Positions 55,906 through 64,000 of a DNA stretch of 64,000 nt are shown in pieces; position 1 is the first letter of the stretch, and each line of letters begins with the position of its first letter. This DNA comes from Puniceicoccaceae bacterium. Lineage in GTDB: Bacteria > Verrucomicrobiota > Verrucomicrobiia > Opitutales > JAFGAQ01. Position numbers and translations under genes: made by a program. The DNA is taken from contig JANQOQ010000008.1 in the NCBI GenBank assembly GCA_028285755.1, forward strand, positions 505,399 through 569,398, written 5' to 3'. The notes below the pieces were generated by a model. That model did not search any database. It worked only from the letters and a program-made list of their open reading frames with translations, and was not told where the DNA came from.

Positions 55906-57789
55906 ATGAAGTTACCCAATGTTATCCCCTTTTTGTTGATCTTAATCCCATTATCGGCAGTAACACTGCTTGCCTGGCAACCGGCTGAAAATACAATGTT
56001 GAGTCGCTGGGCCAAGGAAGTTACCCCGGAGAATGCATGGCAGGAATATCCAAGGCCGCAGATGGTCCGTGAAAGCTGGACAAACCTGAATGGCCTTTGG
56101 GATTATGCCATTACTCCTGCAGAAGCTAGCGAGCCCGAAGAGTGGACAGAACAGATATTGGTGCCGTATGTGCTGGAGTCACCCTTGTCCGGAATAGGTA
56201 AGCGCTTGGAAGAGGGTGAAGTCATCTGGTATCGTAAGACCTTTGATGCGACAGCCTTGGATGAGCGCATGTTGCTTAATTTTGAGGGGGTCGATTATGA
56301 ATGTCGGGTTTGGCTTAATGGAAAATATGTAGGTTCTCACCGCGGAGGGAATTTGCCCTTTAGTTTTGAAGTTACCGATCAGCTGCAAGAAGGTTTAAAC
56401 GAACTTATTTTGCGTATCATTGACTATACAGATAATGTGGATAAGTATCAGCTGCGCGGTAAGCAACGCCGGGATAATACAGGCATTTGGTATACGCCTT
56501 CCACCGGCATCTGGCAGACCGTGTGGCTTGAGCCGGTACCGAATACTTACATTGAGCGCATCAAGCTGACTGCCGATATGCATGGCAAGCTTAGAGTGGA
56601 GGTGGAGCCAGAGGGTTATATGACGGGCCGGGAAAAGCTGCATGTGAGCGTTCTCAACGATGGCAAAGTTATTACTGAAAAAACAGTAAAGTCGGATGTC
56701 GCTCAGCTTTGGATTGCAGAGCCCAAGCTTTGGTCTCCGAAAGAGCCTAATCTGTATGATTTGAAGATTACGTTACTCGACCCCCGGGGGAACACCCTGG
56801 ATGCAGTCGAATCCTACACAGGGTTTCGCACAGTCGGGCGAAAAGTGGATGATGCAGGTAACTGGCGCTTCACCATTAATGGGGAATACAGCTTTCAGCA
56901 CGGTCCGCTTGACCAGGGTTGGTGGCCGGGAAGCTTCCTGAACCCTCCTTCGGACGAGGCGATCGTGTTTGAAATGCAGTTTTTAAAGGATGCTGGGTTT
57001 AACCTCATCCGGAAGCATAAAAAGGTAGACCCCCGGCGTTATTATTACCATGCGGATCGTATCGGTCTCCTGATTTGGCAGGATCATGTTTCAGGGGGAG
57101 CAGGCCCGAATGAGTGGCCCAAATGGAAGCGATTTCGGGCAGAATTGCCGGGCTACGAGCCGCGTAATGAAAGGCACTGGGCTCCGGGCGATCCTTTGGA
57201 AGCTGACTGGCCTGATTGGGCGCACGAACAGTTTATGACAGAGCTCAAGACTATGATCGACATGCTCTACAATAATCCAAGTGTTATAGTATGGACCACC
57301 TTCAATGAGCGATGGGGGCAGCACCGGTCCCTGGAAATCGGAGCATGGGTTGAGGCTTACGACCCGACCCGACTATTGAATATTGCCAGTGGGGGTAATT
57401 TCTTTCCCATCGGGGATATTGCGGATGAACATCGTTACCCCAGGCCGGTTTTCCCGTTGGAAGTCGAGAAGTTTGATCCTTACGTCAAGGTGATGGGTGA
57501 ATTCGGTGGGCATGGTTTCCCGATCGAAGGGCATTTATGGGATCCTAATATGCGCAACTGGGGCTACGGGGGACTGCCCGAGTCGCTCGAAGAATATCAG
57601 GCACGCTATGTGGAAACGGCCCAAATGTTGGGTGAGCTGCGCAAACAGGGTATTTCTGCAGGCGTCTACACACAAACGACTGACGTTGAAGGTGAGCTCA
57701 ATGGGATCATGACTTATGATCGCGAAGTGTTCAAGATGAGTGCCGAAACGCTCTACCAGATTCACAAGGAAGCGGGGCTATTGGAATAA
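55906..57789 (+). CDS. Secreted glycoside hydrolase family 2 enzyme
   Basis: About 627 residues. A signal peptide (KLPNVIPFLLILIPLSAVTL) is followed by the GH2 sandwich domain (SWTNLNGLWDYAI), an Ig-like domain and the TIM barrel. The catalytic acid/base is Glu468 in TTFNERWGQH and the nucleophile is Glu532 in VMGEFGGHGF. The protein is shorter than LacZ (about 1000 residues) and lies in the beta-galactosidase/glucuronidase/mannosidase superfamily with unknown sugar specificity. The ATG at 55906 is chosen because it starts the signal peptide; the frame is open further upstream. It follows the kinase by 97 bp. Confidence 0.92.
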   Translation: MKLPNVIPFLLILIPLSAVTLLAWQPAENTMLSRWAKEVTPENAWQEYPRPQMVRESWTNLNGLWDYAITPAEASEPEEWTEQILVPYVLESPLSGIGKRLEEGEVIWYRKTFDATALDERMLLNFEGVDYECRVWLNGKYVGSHRGGNLPFSFEVTDQLQEGLNELILRIIDYTDNVDKYQLRGKQRRDNTGIWYTPSTGIWQTVWLEPVPNTYIERIKLTADMHGKLRVEVEPEGYMTGREKLHVSVLNDGKVITEKTVKSDVAQLWIAEPKLWSPKEPNLYDLKITLLDPRGNTLDAVESYTGFRTVGRKVDDAGNWRFTINGEYSFQHGPLDQGWWPGSFLNPPSDEAIVFEMQFLKDAGFNLIRKHKKVDPRRYYYHADRIGLLIWQDHVSGGAGPNEWPKWKRFRAELPGYEPRNERHWAPGDPLEADWPDWAHEQFMTELKTMIDMLYNNPSVIVWTTFNERWGQHRSLEIGAWVEAYDPTRLLNIASGGNFFPIGDIADEHRYPRPVFPLEVEKFDPYVKVMGEFGGHGFPIEGHLWDPNMRNWGYGGLPESLEEYQARYVETAQMLGELRKQGISAGVYTQTTDVEGELNGIMTYDREVFKMSAETLYQIHKEAGLLE

Positions 57790-57829
57790 TTTTAAATATA
57801 GAGGGGTAGTGGGTTTTATTTCCGAGGAC

Positions 57830-58513
57830 TTACTTCTCAAGTATCTTGATATTACGATACTCGACATCGGAGCCTTCCGCCTGAAAACAGATTGACCCTT
57901 TAGATGCGCTCATATCCCACCCCTTATTGACGAGATCACCGTTGATGTAAACGGTCACCTCACCATTTTGTGCAATGATATGCCCTTGATTCCATTCGCC
58001 GATTGGATTCTCCGAGTCATCCGTCAAATTGATGCGGAGTCGGTGTCTCCAGGAGTCGGGGGGTAAATCTTTCAGCCTTTGAGCTTCGGTCACCTGGATC
58101 GTCTCTCCAATGTATATGAAATCACCCGCATTTTGTCGATGCATCTGCACCTCCAGACTCTTGGGCCAGACGTTCAGAAAACGTGGGGTGGAGGCAAATA
58201 TAAGGCAACCACTGTTGCCGCCCTCTTCCTCCAGCCATCGCCACTCAAACTTTAATTCATAGTTGGAATACTCCTTAACTGTCTGAATAACTGCAGGTGA
58301 ATTATCCTTACCGTTAATGATAAGTTTTCCGTCCTTATTTTTATAAATCAGATAAGGATCACTCCCATCCAGCACATCAAATTTCCACCCCTCAAATCCT
58401 TCTCCGGGTAGCAACGGCTTCCAGACATTGGCGGTTTTTTGATTGCTGGCAAATAGCAGGGTGGGAGCGATTATAATTACAATCCAATAAATTAGAGCTT
58501 TAATGTGTTTCAT
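57830..58513 (-). CDS. Secreted DUF1080-domain protein
   Basis: A 227-residue single-domain DUF1080 protein with a hydrophobic signal segment (LIYWIVIIIAPTLLFAS). The domain begins WKPLLPGEGFEGWKFD and contains YSNYELKFEWRWLEEEGGNSGCL, the typical NSG block. The end, GSICFQAEGSDVEYRNIKI, also matches. It is convergent with the GH2 gene, so both may act on the same secreted glycan but from different promoters. Confidence 0.88.
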   Translation of the reverse strand: MKHIKALIYWIVIIIAPTLLFASNQKTANVWKPLLPGEGFEGWKFDVLDGSDPYLIYKNKDGKLIINGKDNSPAVIQTVKEYSNYELKFEWRWLEEEGGNSGCLIFASTPRFLNVWPKSLEVQMHRQNAGDFIYIGETIQVTEAQRLKDLPPDSWRHRLRINLTDDSENPIGEWNQGHIIAQNGEVTVYINGDLVNKGWDMSASKGSICFQAEGSDVEYRNIKILEK

Positions 58514-58610
58514 TGGAGTAAATATAATCGGAAATTACTCTATTAGCAGAAAATGATGCCTTAGTATCTTTGCGGGGGGCAGGTTTGTAAACTACCCCCA
58601 TTTACGGCAA

Positions 58611-58638
58611 ATTAAAAGGCCAGATAATGTGTCTGGCT
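58611..58638 (-). terminator. Probable intrinsic terminator after the Gfo/Idh gene
   Basis: On the minus strand GCCAGA/TCTGGC form a 6-bp stem with a 7-base loop, followed by CTTTTAATTT. It lies 11 bp after the stop codon of the oxidoreductase gene. Confidence 0.6.
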
Positions 58639-58648
58639 GATCAAAGTA

Positions 58649-59731
58649 TTATAGCGCTACTGGAGCCTGCGTGCGTGCAGACTCATAGATACCGTCCACG
58701 ATCTTCATTAGCTTAAGCGCTTGATCCATGGTGTTGAGCGGTTCTTCCTTACCCTCAATGACGGCAACAAAGTTCGCCATGGAACGAATGCGGCCCATAT
58801 CTTCGCATGCTTCCGTGATTATATCGCGGTTTACCGAATTGCCGTTTTCCTGAACGTAGAGCTCACAGCTATCAATTGCCGTTTCGTCAAGACCATCGAT
58901 GCCAAAGAGGCGCTCCATCTTACCACCGGCCTTGGTGCCCTGGAAAACCACCGAAACTTCTTCGCGCTTTACCATTTCTGCCCAAGAGATCTGGACGGTA
59001 AGCACTTGGCCGCTTTTGAAAGTGACCACCCCATGGGCAGCACATTCTACATCTGTTACGCCATCAGCCCGGTCCGGTATGCCCCAGGGGCCTTTAAACC
59101 TCTTATCACTGATGAATGTATCGAAGGTATTCGCCAGGACGTAGGCAGGCTCCGGATAACCCATAAAATGAAGGGCAAGGTCCATCATGTGAGGCAGGTC
59201 GATGACTGCGCCGCCGCCCGACATAGCCTTCGTAGTGAACCATCCGCCAAAACCGGGAATTCCTGTGCGTCGGGCCCACTTGGCCTGGGCCGTTTGAATC
59301 TCACCCACATCCCCGTTTTTAATATACTCCATCATCGCATAAGCTTCCGGACGTGCACGGTTGTTAAAATTAAACATGAGGTGCTTCCCAGCCTGCGTTG
59401 CGGCATCTACCATTTCCTGAGTCTGTGCTGCATTCAGTGCAGGGGGTTTTTCACAAAATACGTGTTTACCGGCATTCAGGCATTGGATCGCCAAAGGAGC
59501 ATGAAACTTGTTGGGGACAATGATACTGACCGCATCGATTTCAGGGACCGCTGCCAGCATCTCATCGGCACTTGCGAACACCTGCCCGATACCGTAGGTT
59601 TCTGCCGCAGATTGGGCTGCTGCCAGATTCATGTCGGCAATTGCGATAATTTCTCCTCCGGATTCTTTGACTCCTGCGGCATGATATTGCAGCATCCCGC
59701 CCGCTCCGATGATTCCTAATTTTGTAGACAT
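58649..59731 (-). CDS. Gfo/Idh/MocA-family NAD(P)-dependent oxidoreductase
   Basis: A 360-residue dehydrogenase of the Gfo/Idh/MocA family. The Rossmann start is KLGIIGAGGMLQYHAAG. The EKP motif is in HVFCEKPPALNAAQT. A conserved active-site His appears in VIDLPHMMDLALHF. Such enzymes oxidise or reduce sugars, often via 3-keto intermediates. In this context it could provide keto-sugars to DUF1080 proteins. It has no signal peptide and a terminator follows it. Confidence 0.92.
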   Translation of the reverse strand: MSTKLGIIGAGGMLQYHAAGVKESGGEIIAIADMNLAAAQSAAETYGIGQVFASADEMLAAVPEIDAVSIIVPNKFHAPLAIQCLNAGKHVFCEKPPALNAAQTQEMVDAATQAGKHLMFNFNNRARPEAYAMMEYIKNGDVGEIQTAQAKWARRTGIPGFGGWFTTKAMSGGGAVIDLPHMMDLALHFMGYPEPAYVLANTFDTFISDKRFKGPWGIPDRADGVTDVECAAHGVVTFKSGQVLTVQISWAEMVKREEVSVVFQGTKAGGKMERLFGIDGLDETAIDSCELYVQENGNSVNRDIITEACEDMGRIRSMANFVAVIEGKEEPLNTMDQALKLMKIVDGIYESARTQAPVAL

Positions 59732-59961
59732 AGCTGAATGAGTGATTAGTGATTAATATTGCTCTGAGGAATCTGCTTACGAGACCTCAGACTTAGGGGT
59801 TAGGGTACACGTGTCGTTTACCCATTGAGTATGCCAAAAGGACTCCCATTGCATAATGACACGAACCAAAGGGAATCATTCAGAACCCCTTCCAAAAAAT
59901 CAAATACAAAAAGGTAGGAGAAAGAGGGTTCTATTCGACGAGTATTTGAAATTTATCTCTT

Positions 59962-60294
59962 TCAGTCGGTTGAATTTCTCATTCTATCTAGGATTGCCAC
60001 TCCATAATACACGCCAATACCGGGTATATTAAAAACAAATCCAAATATTGCCCAAATATAACGATTGCGATTTTCCTTTTTTGATTCAACCCAAAGCCAT
60101 ACTGATGATACTATATTTAATGGTAGTATAGAGAAGGCTCTGCTTAGCATAGTATAAAAGCTATATTGTGACATAGAGATACCTGCTTCATCTAATAAAT
60201 AGGTCGTATAGTCTTGTAGAAAATAGGATGCGAGGCTTCCGCTAATTATAGCGATGCAGGCTATCAATACAAATATCTCAATTTTTTTATTCAT
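59962..60294 (-). CDS. Small membrane protein, unknown
   Basis: About 110 residues with three predicted helices (near IEIFVLIACIAIISGSLASY, AFSILPLNIVSSVWLWV and YIWAIFGFVFNIPGIGVYYG). The ATG at 60294 is preferred to a TTG two codons upstream. Local base composition is more AT-rich than in neighbouring genes, which could indicate recent acquisition or relaxed selection. No family recognised. Confidence 0.6.
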   Translation of the reverse strand: MNKKIEIFVLIACIAIISGSLASYFLQDYTTYLLDEAGISMSQYSFYTMLSRAFSILPLNIVSSVWLWVESKKENRNRYIWAIFGFVFNIPGIGVYYGVAILDRMRNSTD

Positions 60295-60416
60295 TTTCAA
60301 TTAGCTAAAGTGTTTTTGCTAAGCAGGTTGGAGTCGAGTCTAAATGCCTGTAACTCGCTTAAAATAAGGAACTTGTGAAATAGCGTTTTTTTAATATGTG
60401 TAGCAGTTAGAGCCGC

Positions 60417-61430
60417 CTAAGCGGATGCAATGCGCAGCTTTAATTCTTTGTGCGAGATCAAACAGCGTTTCTTTTCATCCCAATATTTCAGGTTAATCGA
60501 CTTGAGGCTCGAAAGTAAGTTGATGATATTCACTTCCTCAAATATCGGATCGGCCTTATGACATGCTTCTAAGTTGTAGTTAGGTATTTTCGAATTCAAA
60601 TGATGTATATGGTGGAATCCAATGTTGCCCGTAAACCACTGCAATATTTTGGGGAGGTGATAATAAGAACTACCCTGTAAGGCTGCCAGTGTATAGTTCC
60701 ACGATTCATCCGTTTCCCAATAAGCATCTTCAAATTGATGTTGAATATAAAACATCCATATCCCTGCTGCGCCGCCTACCCATACCGTAACTCCCTGAAT
60801 GATCAACCAATTCCAGAATCCAAATAGCTGGATGAGCCCGAATGCCATGGCTGCAATACCCAAATTGGTAAGCCACACGGAAAGTTGTTCTCTGAGTTTT
60901 GCTTTATGAGATGGAAAACGGTGGATAAGTAAAAACAGAATTATGGGGGCAACGAAAAATAGTATAATTGGATTACGCCCTAGTCGGTATTTGAATTTTT
61001 CCCAGTTACTAGCGTTTAGATATTCATCTATGGTCATGGTGTGAATATCGCCCACACCTCGTTTATCGAGGTTACCTGAGCTGCTGTGGTGGATTGAATG
61101 TTCCCATGTCCAATGATGATACGGAGTGAAAGTGAGCATTCCTAAGAAATTACCCCAAACATCGTTGAGCTTCTTATTCTTAAAGAATGAACCATGCCCA
61201 CAATCGTGAAAGATGATAAATAGGCGAACAAGCAAGAGGCCCCCTAACAATGCAAATGGTAAAGTGAGCCATATAGATACAAGACTGGTGTAATACATAA
61301 TTACCCAAACTCCCAGAAAAGGAAGCAGGGTATTGGCCAATTGCAGCCATGCCTTTGAATCTACGGGCTTTGCGAATTGGGATACGAGTTTTCGGATTTT
61401 GCTTTTTTGCTTCTGCTCAACAGTTATCAT
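60417..61430 (-). CDS. Fatty acid desaturase
   Basis: A 337-residue membrane-bound di-iron desaturase. The three His boxes are HDCGHGSFF, TWEHSIHHSSSG and GFHHIHHLNSKIPNY, with at least four membrane helices between them. It introduces double bonds into acyl chains and so raises membrane fluidity. The gene starts eight bases after the stop codon of the RhlE-like helicase on the same strand, suggesting a shared transcript with cold-related function. Confidence 0.92.
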   Translation of the reverse strand: MITVEQKQKSKIRKLVSQFAKPVDSKAWLQLANTLLPFLGVWVIMYYTSLVSIWLTLPFALLGGLLLVRLFIIFHDCGHGSFFKNKKLNDVWGNFLGMLTFTPYHHWTWEHSIHHSSSGNLDKRGVGDIHTMTIDEYLNASNWEKFKYRLGRNPIILFFVAPIILFLLIHRFPSHKAKLREQLSVWLTNLGIAAMAFGLIQLFGFWNWLIIQGVTVWVGGAAGIWMFYIQHQFEDAYWETDESWNYTLAALQGSSYYHLPKILQWFTGNIGFHHIHHLNSKIPNYNLEACHKADPIFEEVNIINLLSSLKSINLKYWDEKKRCLISHKELKLRIASA

Positions 61431-61438
61431 TATGCTTA

Positions 61439-62734
61439 CTAACGATTCTTGGACGCTTTTGAATGAAACCGATCGGCACGCCTGAACTTGCGGGGCTTGG
61501 AGTTTTGGCTTTGTTTTTTGGACGTTGGCCTTCCTTTAGAGCGTTTGCGAGGTTCGGCATGCTTCTGTTGTAATCGGTTGTCGTGGTAAGCGTGCTCAGT
61601 ATCCACAGCGATAGGCTGCTTCAGTAATCGCTCTATGGAGTTAAGTTCCTTTAAATCCTCATGCGTGCAAAAGGAGTATGCGCGGCCTGATTGACCTGCT
61701 CTCGCTGTCCTGCCGATACGGTGCACGTATGCTTCGGCTTCATTGGGCAAGTCGTAATTGACCACCAGTGATACCTCCTTCACATCAATGCCCCTTGCAG
61801 CCACATCGGTTGCAACAAGAATTTGAAACTTACCATTTTTAAAGTTATTCAATGCACGCTGCCGGGCATTTTGGCTCTTGTTGCCGTGGATGGCATCGGA
61901 ACGTAGGCCAATGGAATTCAGGCGCTTCGAAAGCCTATCAGCTCCATGCTTGGTCTTGCTGAAAACAATGGTTCTTTCACTCTGAGAACTGGATTGCTGC
62001 TTCTCCAAAAGCTCAGACATCAACTTAATTTTATGATCCCTCTGTATGAAGCACACTCGGTGATCGACCTTCTCTGCCGTTTTTACCTGAGGGTCCACTT
62101 TCACGATCGTGGGGTGTCGCAGTATCTCCTGGGCCAGTTGGGTAATCTTCTCGGGCAGGGTGGCCGAGAAAAAGATAGACTGCCTTTCCTCTGGCAGCGC
62201 TTTTACTACTTTTCGGATATCGTGGATAAAGCCCATATCCAGCATACGGTCTGCTTCATCCAAAACAAAGTATTCGATTTGGCTAAAGTGGACTTTACCC
62301 TGGTTGTGTAAATCCAGCAATCTCCCAGGGGTGGCAATTAAGACATCCGCACCCGTTTTTAGAGCTCTGATCTGTTTACCTATTGGAACCCCCCCGTATG
62401 CCAGTATATGGTTGAGGTTCAGATACTTTCCGTATGTTTCAAAGCTTTTGGCCACCTGGATTGCCAGTTCGCGCGTCGGTGTCAAAATAAGCGCGCTTAC
62501 ATGTCCACTGCTTCGTTCTCTTGAATTCTCAGAAAGCCCCTGCAGGATAGGGATTGCAAACGCAGCCGTTTTGCCCGTGCCTGTCTGTGCAGAACCCAGA
62601 AGGTCTCTACCTTCCAAAAGAATGGGGATCGCCTGTTGCTGGATTGGAGAAGGCGTTGTGTATTGCTTCTCTTCCAAAGCATGCTGAATGGGAGTAAGCA
62701 AAGGCATATCCCTAAAGGAATTAAATGATCTCAT
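61439..62734 (-). CDS. rhlE: DEAD-box RNA helicase, RhlE type
   Basis: A 431-residue ATP-dependent RNA helicase. It has the Q motif YTTPSPIQQQAIP, motif I GSAQTGTGKTAAF, motif Ia PTRELAIQV, motif II VLDEADRMLDMGF, motif III FFSATLP and motif VI HRIGRTARAGQSG. A Lys/Arg/Ser-rich tail (about 375-431) probably binds RNA. The group resembles RhlE, which acts in ribosome assembly and RNA turnover and is often cold-induced. A 240-bp non-coding leader precedes it. Confidence 0.93.
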   Translation of the reverse strand: MRSFNSFRDMPLLTPIQHALEEKQYTTPSPIQQQAIPILLEGRDLLGSAQTGTGKTAAFAIPILQGLSENSRERSSGHVSALILTPTRELAIQVAKSFETYGKYLNLNHILAYGGVPIGKQIRALKTGADVLIATPGRLLDLHNQGKVHFSQIEYFVLDEADRMLDMGFIHDIRKVVKALPEERQSIFFSATLPEKITQLAQEILRHPTIVKVDPQVKTAEKVDHRVCFIQRDHKIKLMSELLEKQQSSSQSERTIVFSKTKHGADRLSKRLNSIGLRSDAIHGNKSQNARQRALNNFKNGKFQILVATDVAARGIDVKEVSLVVNYDLPNEAEAYVHRIGRTARAGQSGRAYSFCTHEDLKELNSIERLLKQPIAVDTEHAYHDNRLQQKHAEPRKRSKGRPTSKKQSQNSKPRKFRRADRFHSKASKNR

Positions 62735-63329
<595 letters not shown>

Positions 63330-63555
63330 TGTAAATTTGTGAAAACGATAGATTGAAAAGAATCTCAGAATTTGGGATTTCTTCCAATTCAGTTTTCTCA
63401 TTTGCATTATGCATAAATCCATTCGCAACGATAATTCGAAGCAAATGAATCACTAATAATGCCGATGATTGTTGGCATGTATCGCCTGTGAAAGATCAAT
63501 GTAAATGAGAACGGTAGCAGATGCTCCGTGATTGCGCAATACCGGAGTGTGAGCC

Positions 63556-63762
63556 TTAAGCGTAGGTATTGAGCTGAGTGCCGACTCGCTTGGGTAGCTC
63601 TTCGGGAGTGGTGGTTGTTGTATTAAACAGTTGCTCAACCCGATTTTGTGCCCGCTTGGCCGGAACTTCCTGTTTGGCAGCCGCAATCCCCTTGATCTCC
63701 TCAAGATTCTTTTCAATCTGGGAGGGTCGGAAGTCCGGTGTAATCTGTCCAACAGTGTTCAT
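63556..63762 (-). CDS. Small hypothetical protein
   Basis: A 68-residue soluble protein beginning NTVGQITPDFRPSQIEKNLE, rich in Lys, Glu and Thr, with no membrane segment. An overlapping 99-residue frame (63453-63752) is rich in Pro, Arg and His and looks like a shadow. This one has more even amino-acid composition. No Shine-Dalgarno is clear and the family is not recognised, so it could be spurious. Confidence 0.45.
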   Translation of the reverse strand: MNTVGQITPDFRPSQIEKNLEEIKGIAAAKQEVPAKRAQNRVEQLFNTTTTTPEELPKRVGTQLNTYA

Positions 63763-63858
63763 GATTAGTATGATTTATTATAATAAGCACTTTAAGTGGC
63801 TTCCGGTCAATCGGGAAGTGAAAATTTAGTGAAAAATCAGAAACCTTAAAGTTAATGA

Positions 63859-64000
63859 TTAGGTTATTAGCCCTGAGTAAATCTTCAGATTGGCATCTAC
63901 CATGTTCTCTACGGAGAACTCGCTTGTTGCAATTTCGTGGCCACGCTCACCCATGGCAGTGCGTTTTTTGGGATCTTTTATCAAAGTTTTAAGTGCGTTC
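63859..64000 (-). CDS. Glycosyltransferase (GT4-like), C-terminal end only
   Basis: The frame enters from the right edge and stops at 63859-63861. The visible 46 residues include LIKDPKKRTAMGERGHEI and FSVENMVDANLKIYSGLIT, the typical C-terminal helix of GT4 glycosyltransferases (a D-P...R..MG..G pattern). The rest is outside the window. Confidence 0.7.
   Translation of the reverse strand, partial: NALKTLIKDPKKRTAMGERGHEIATSEFSVENMVDANLKIYSGLIT

Noticed and set aside
58721-59719. A 332-codon open frame antisense to the Gfo/Idh oxidoreductase gene
   Set aside because: It is fully antisense to a gene with clear family motifs; the translation is rich in His, Cys and Arg with no recognisable domain. 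It is a codon-bias shadow.
59764-59932. Inverted pairs CTGAGG/CCTCAG and AGAACCC/GGGTTCT upstream of the Gfo/Idh gene
   Set aside because: Stems are short with large loops and no T-run; neither a terminator nor a recognised riboswitch can be supported.
63453-63752. A 99-codon ORF overlapping the 68-residue small hypothetical
   Set aside because: Its composition (Pro, Arg, His, Ser rich) is typical of an out-of-frame shadow; the other frame looks more protein-like.

Overview
The window looks like chromosomal DNA of a marine-type Verrucomicrobiota bacterium, most likely class Opitutia (Puniceicoccales-like). That placement is inferred from several features. There is a double-length UvrA of the kind known in Chlamydia and other PVC-superphylum bacteria. 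There are DUF1080 (3-keto-disaccharide hydrolase-type) proteins, secreted sulfatases, a GH2 enzyme, a Caulobacter-type TonB receptor, an ECF sigma/DUF4252 module and LpxK (hence lipopolysaccharide). Base composition is near 50% GC. Many starts have no clear Shine-Dalgarno sequence. There is no phage, CRISPR array or large mobile island.

1-11.4 kb: an MMPL/RND exporter (cut by the window edge) lies behind its TetR regulator, with the same 16-bp operator in front of both genes. NfeD and SPFH (stomatin) membrane genes follow, then an aldo/keto reductase, an AhpD-like protein, a secreted tandem DUF1080 protein, a HAD phosphatase, an EamA transporter, a DUF6314 protein, and a SpoU methyltransferase overlapping a conserved hypothetical.

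11.5-24.3 kb: a 1880-residue tandem UvrA; an ECF sigma factor with anti-sigma and two exported DUF4252-type proteins; asnS with a PpiD/SurA-like chaperone; and a cNMP-binding/FAD disulfide-reductase-like fusion divergent from an aquaporin.

24.3-32.4 kb: a co-directional run of aquaporin, sulfatase, YihY/BrkB membrane protein, an exported protein with a striking C-terminal ubiquitin-like domain, and a second sulfatase. tRNA-Met(CAT), a low-molecular-weight tyrosine phosphatase and a membrane-anchored coiled-coil protein follow. A 470-bp non-coding stretch between convergent genes then holds a dense cluster of DnaA-box-like 9-mers, a candidate replication origin or DnaA-binding locus.

32.4-47.3 kb: housekeeping genes gpmI, topB, a class V aminotransferase, panD, lpxK, an adenylate-kinase-like protein with a long extra C-terminus, a pseudouridine synthase and gdhA. 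A five-gene, translationally coupled glycosyltransferase operon follows, in which two coiled-coil proteins of unknown function sit between the transferases.

47.4-64 kb: two tandem secreted purple-acid-phosphatase-like enzymes lie behind a TonB-dependent receptor. A 269-bp MITE-like element with near-perfect terminal inverted repeats and a terminator-type hairpin separate the receptor from the phosphatases. A divergent OmpR-type two-component system and a GH2 glycosidase are next to them. After these come a DUF1080 protein, a Gfo/Idh/MocA oxidoreductase, a small membrane protein, a DEAD-box helicase/fatty-acid desaturase pair (a plausible cold-response operon), tmRNA with an unusual predicted resume codon, a small hypothetical protein and the C-terminal end of a glycosyltransferase.
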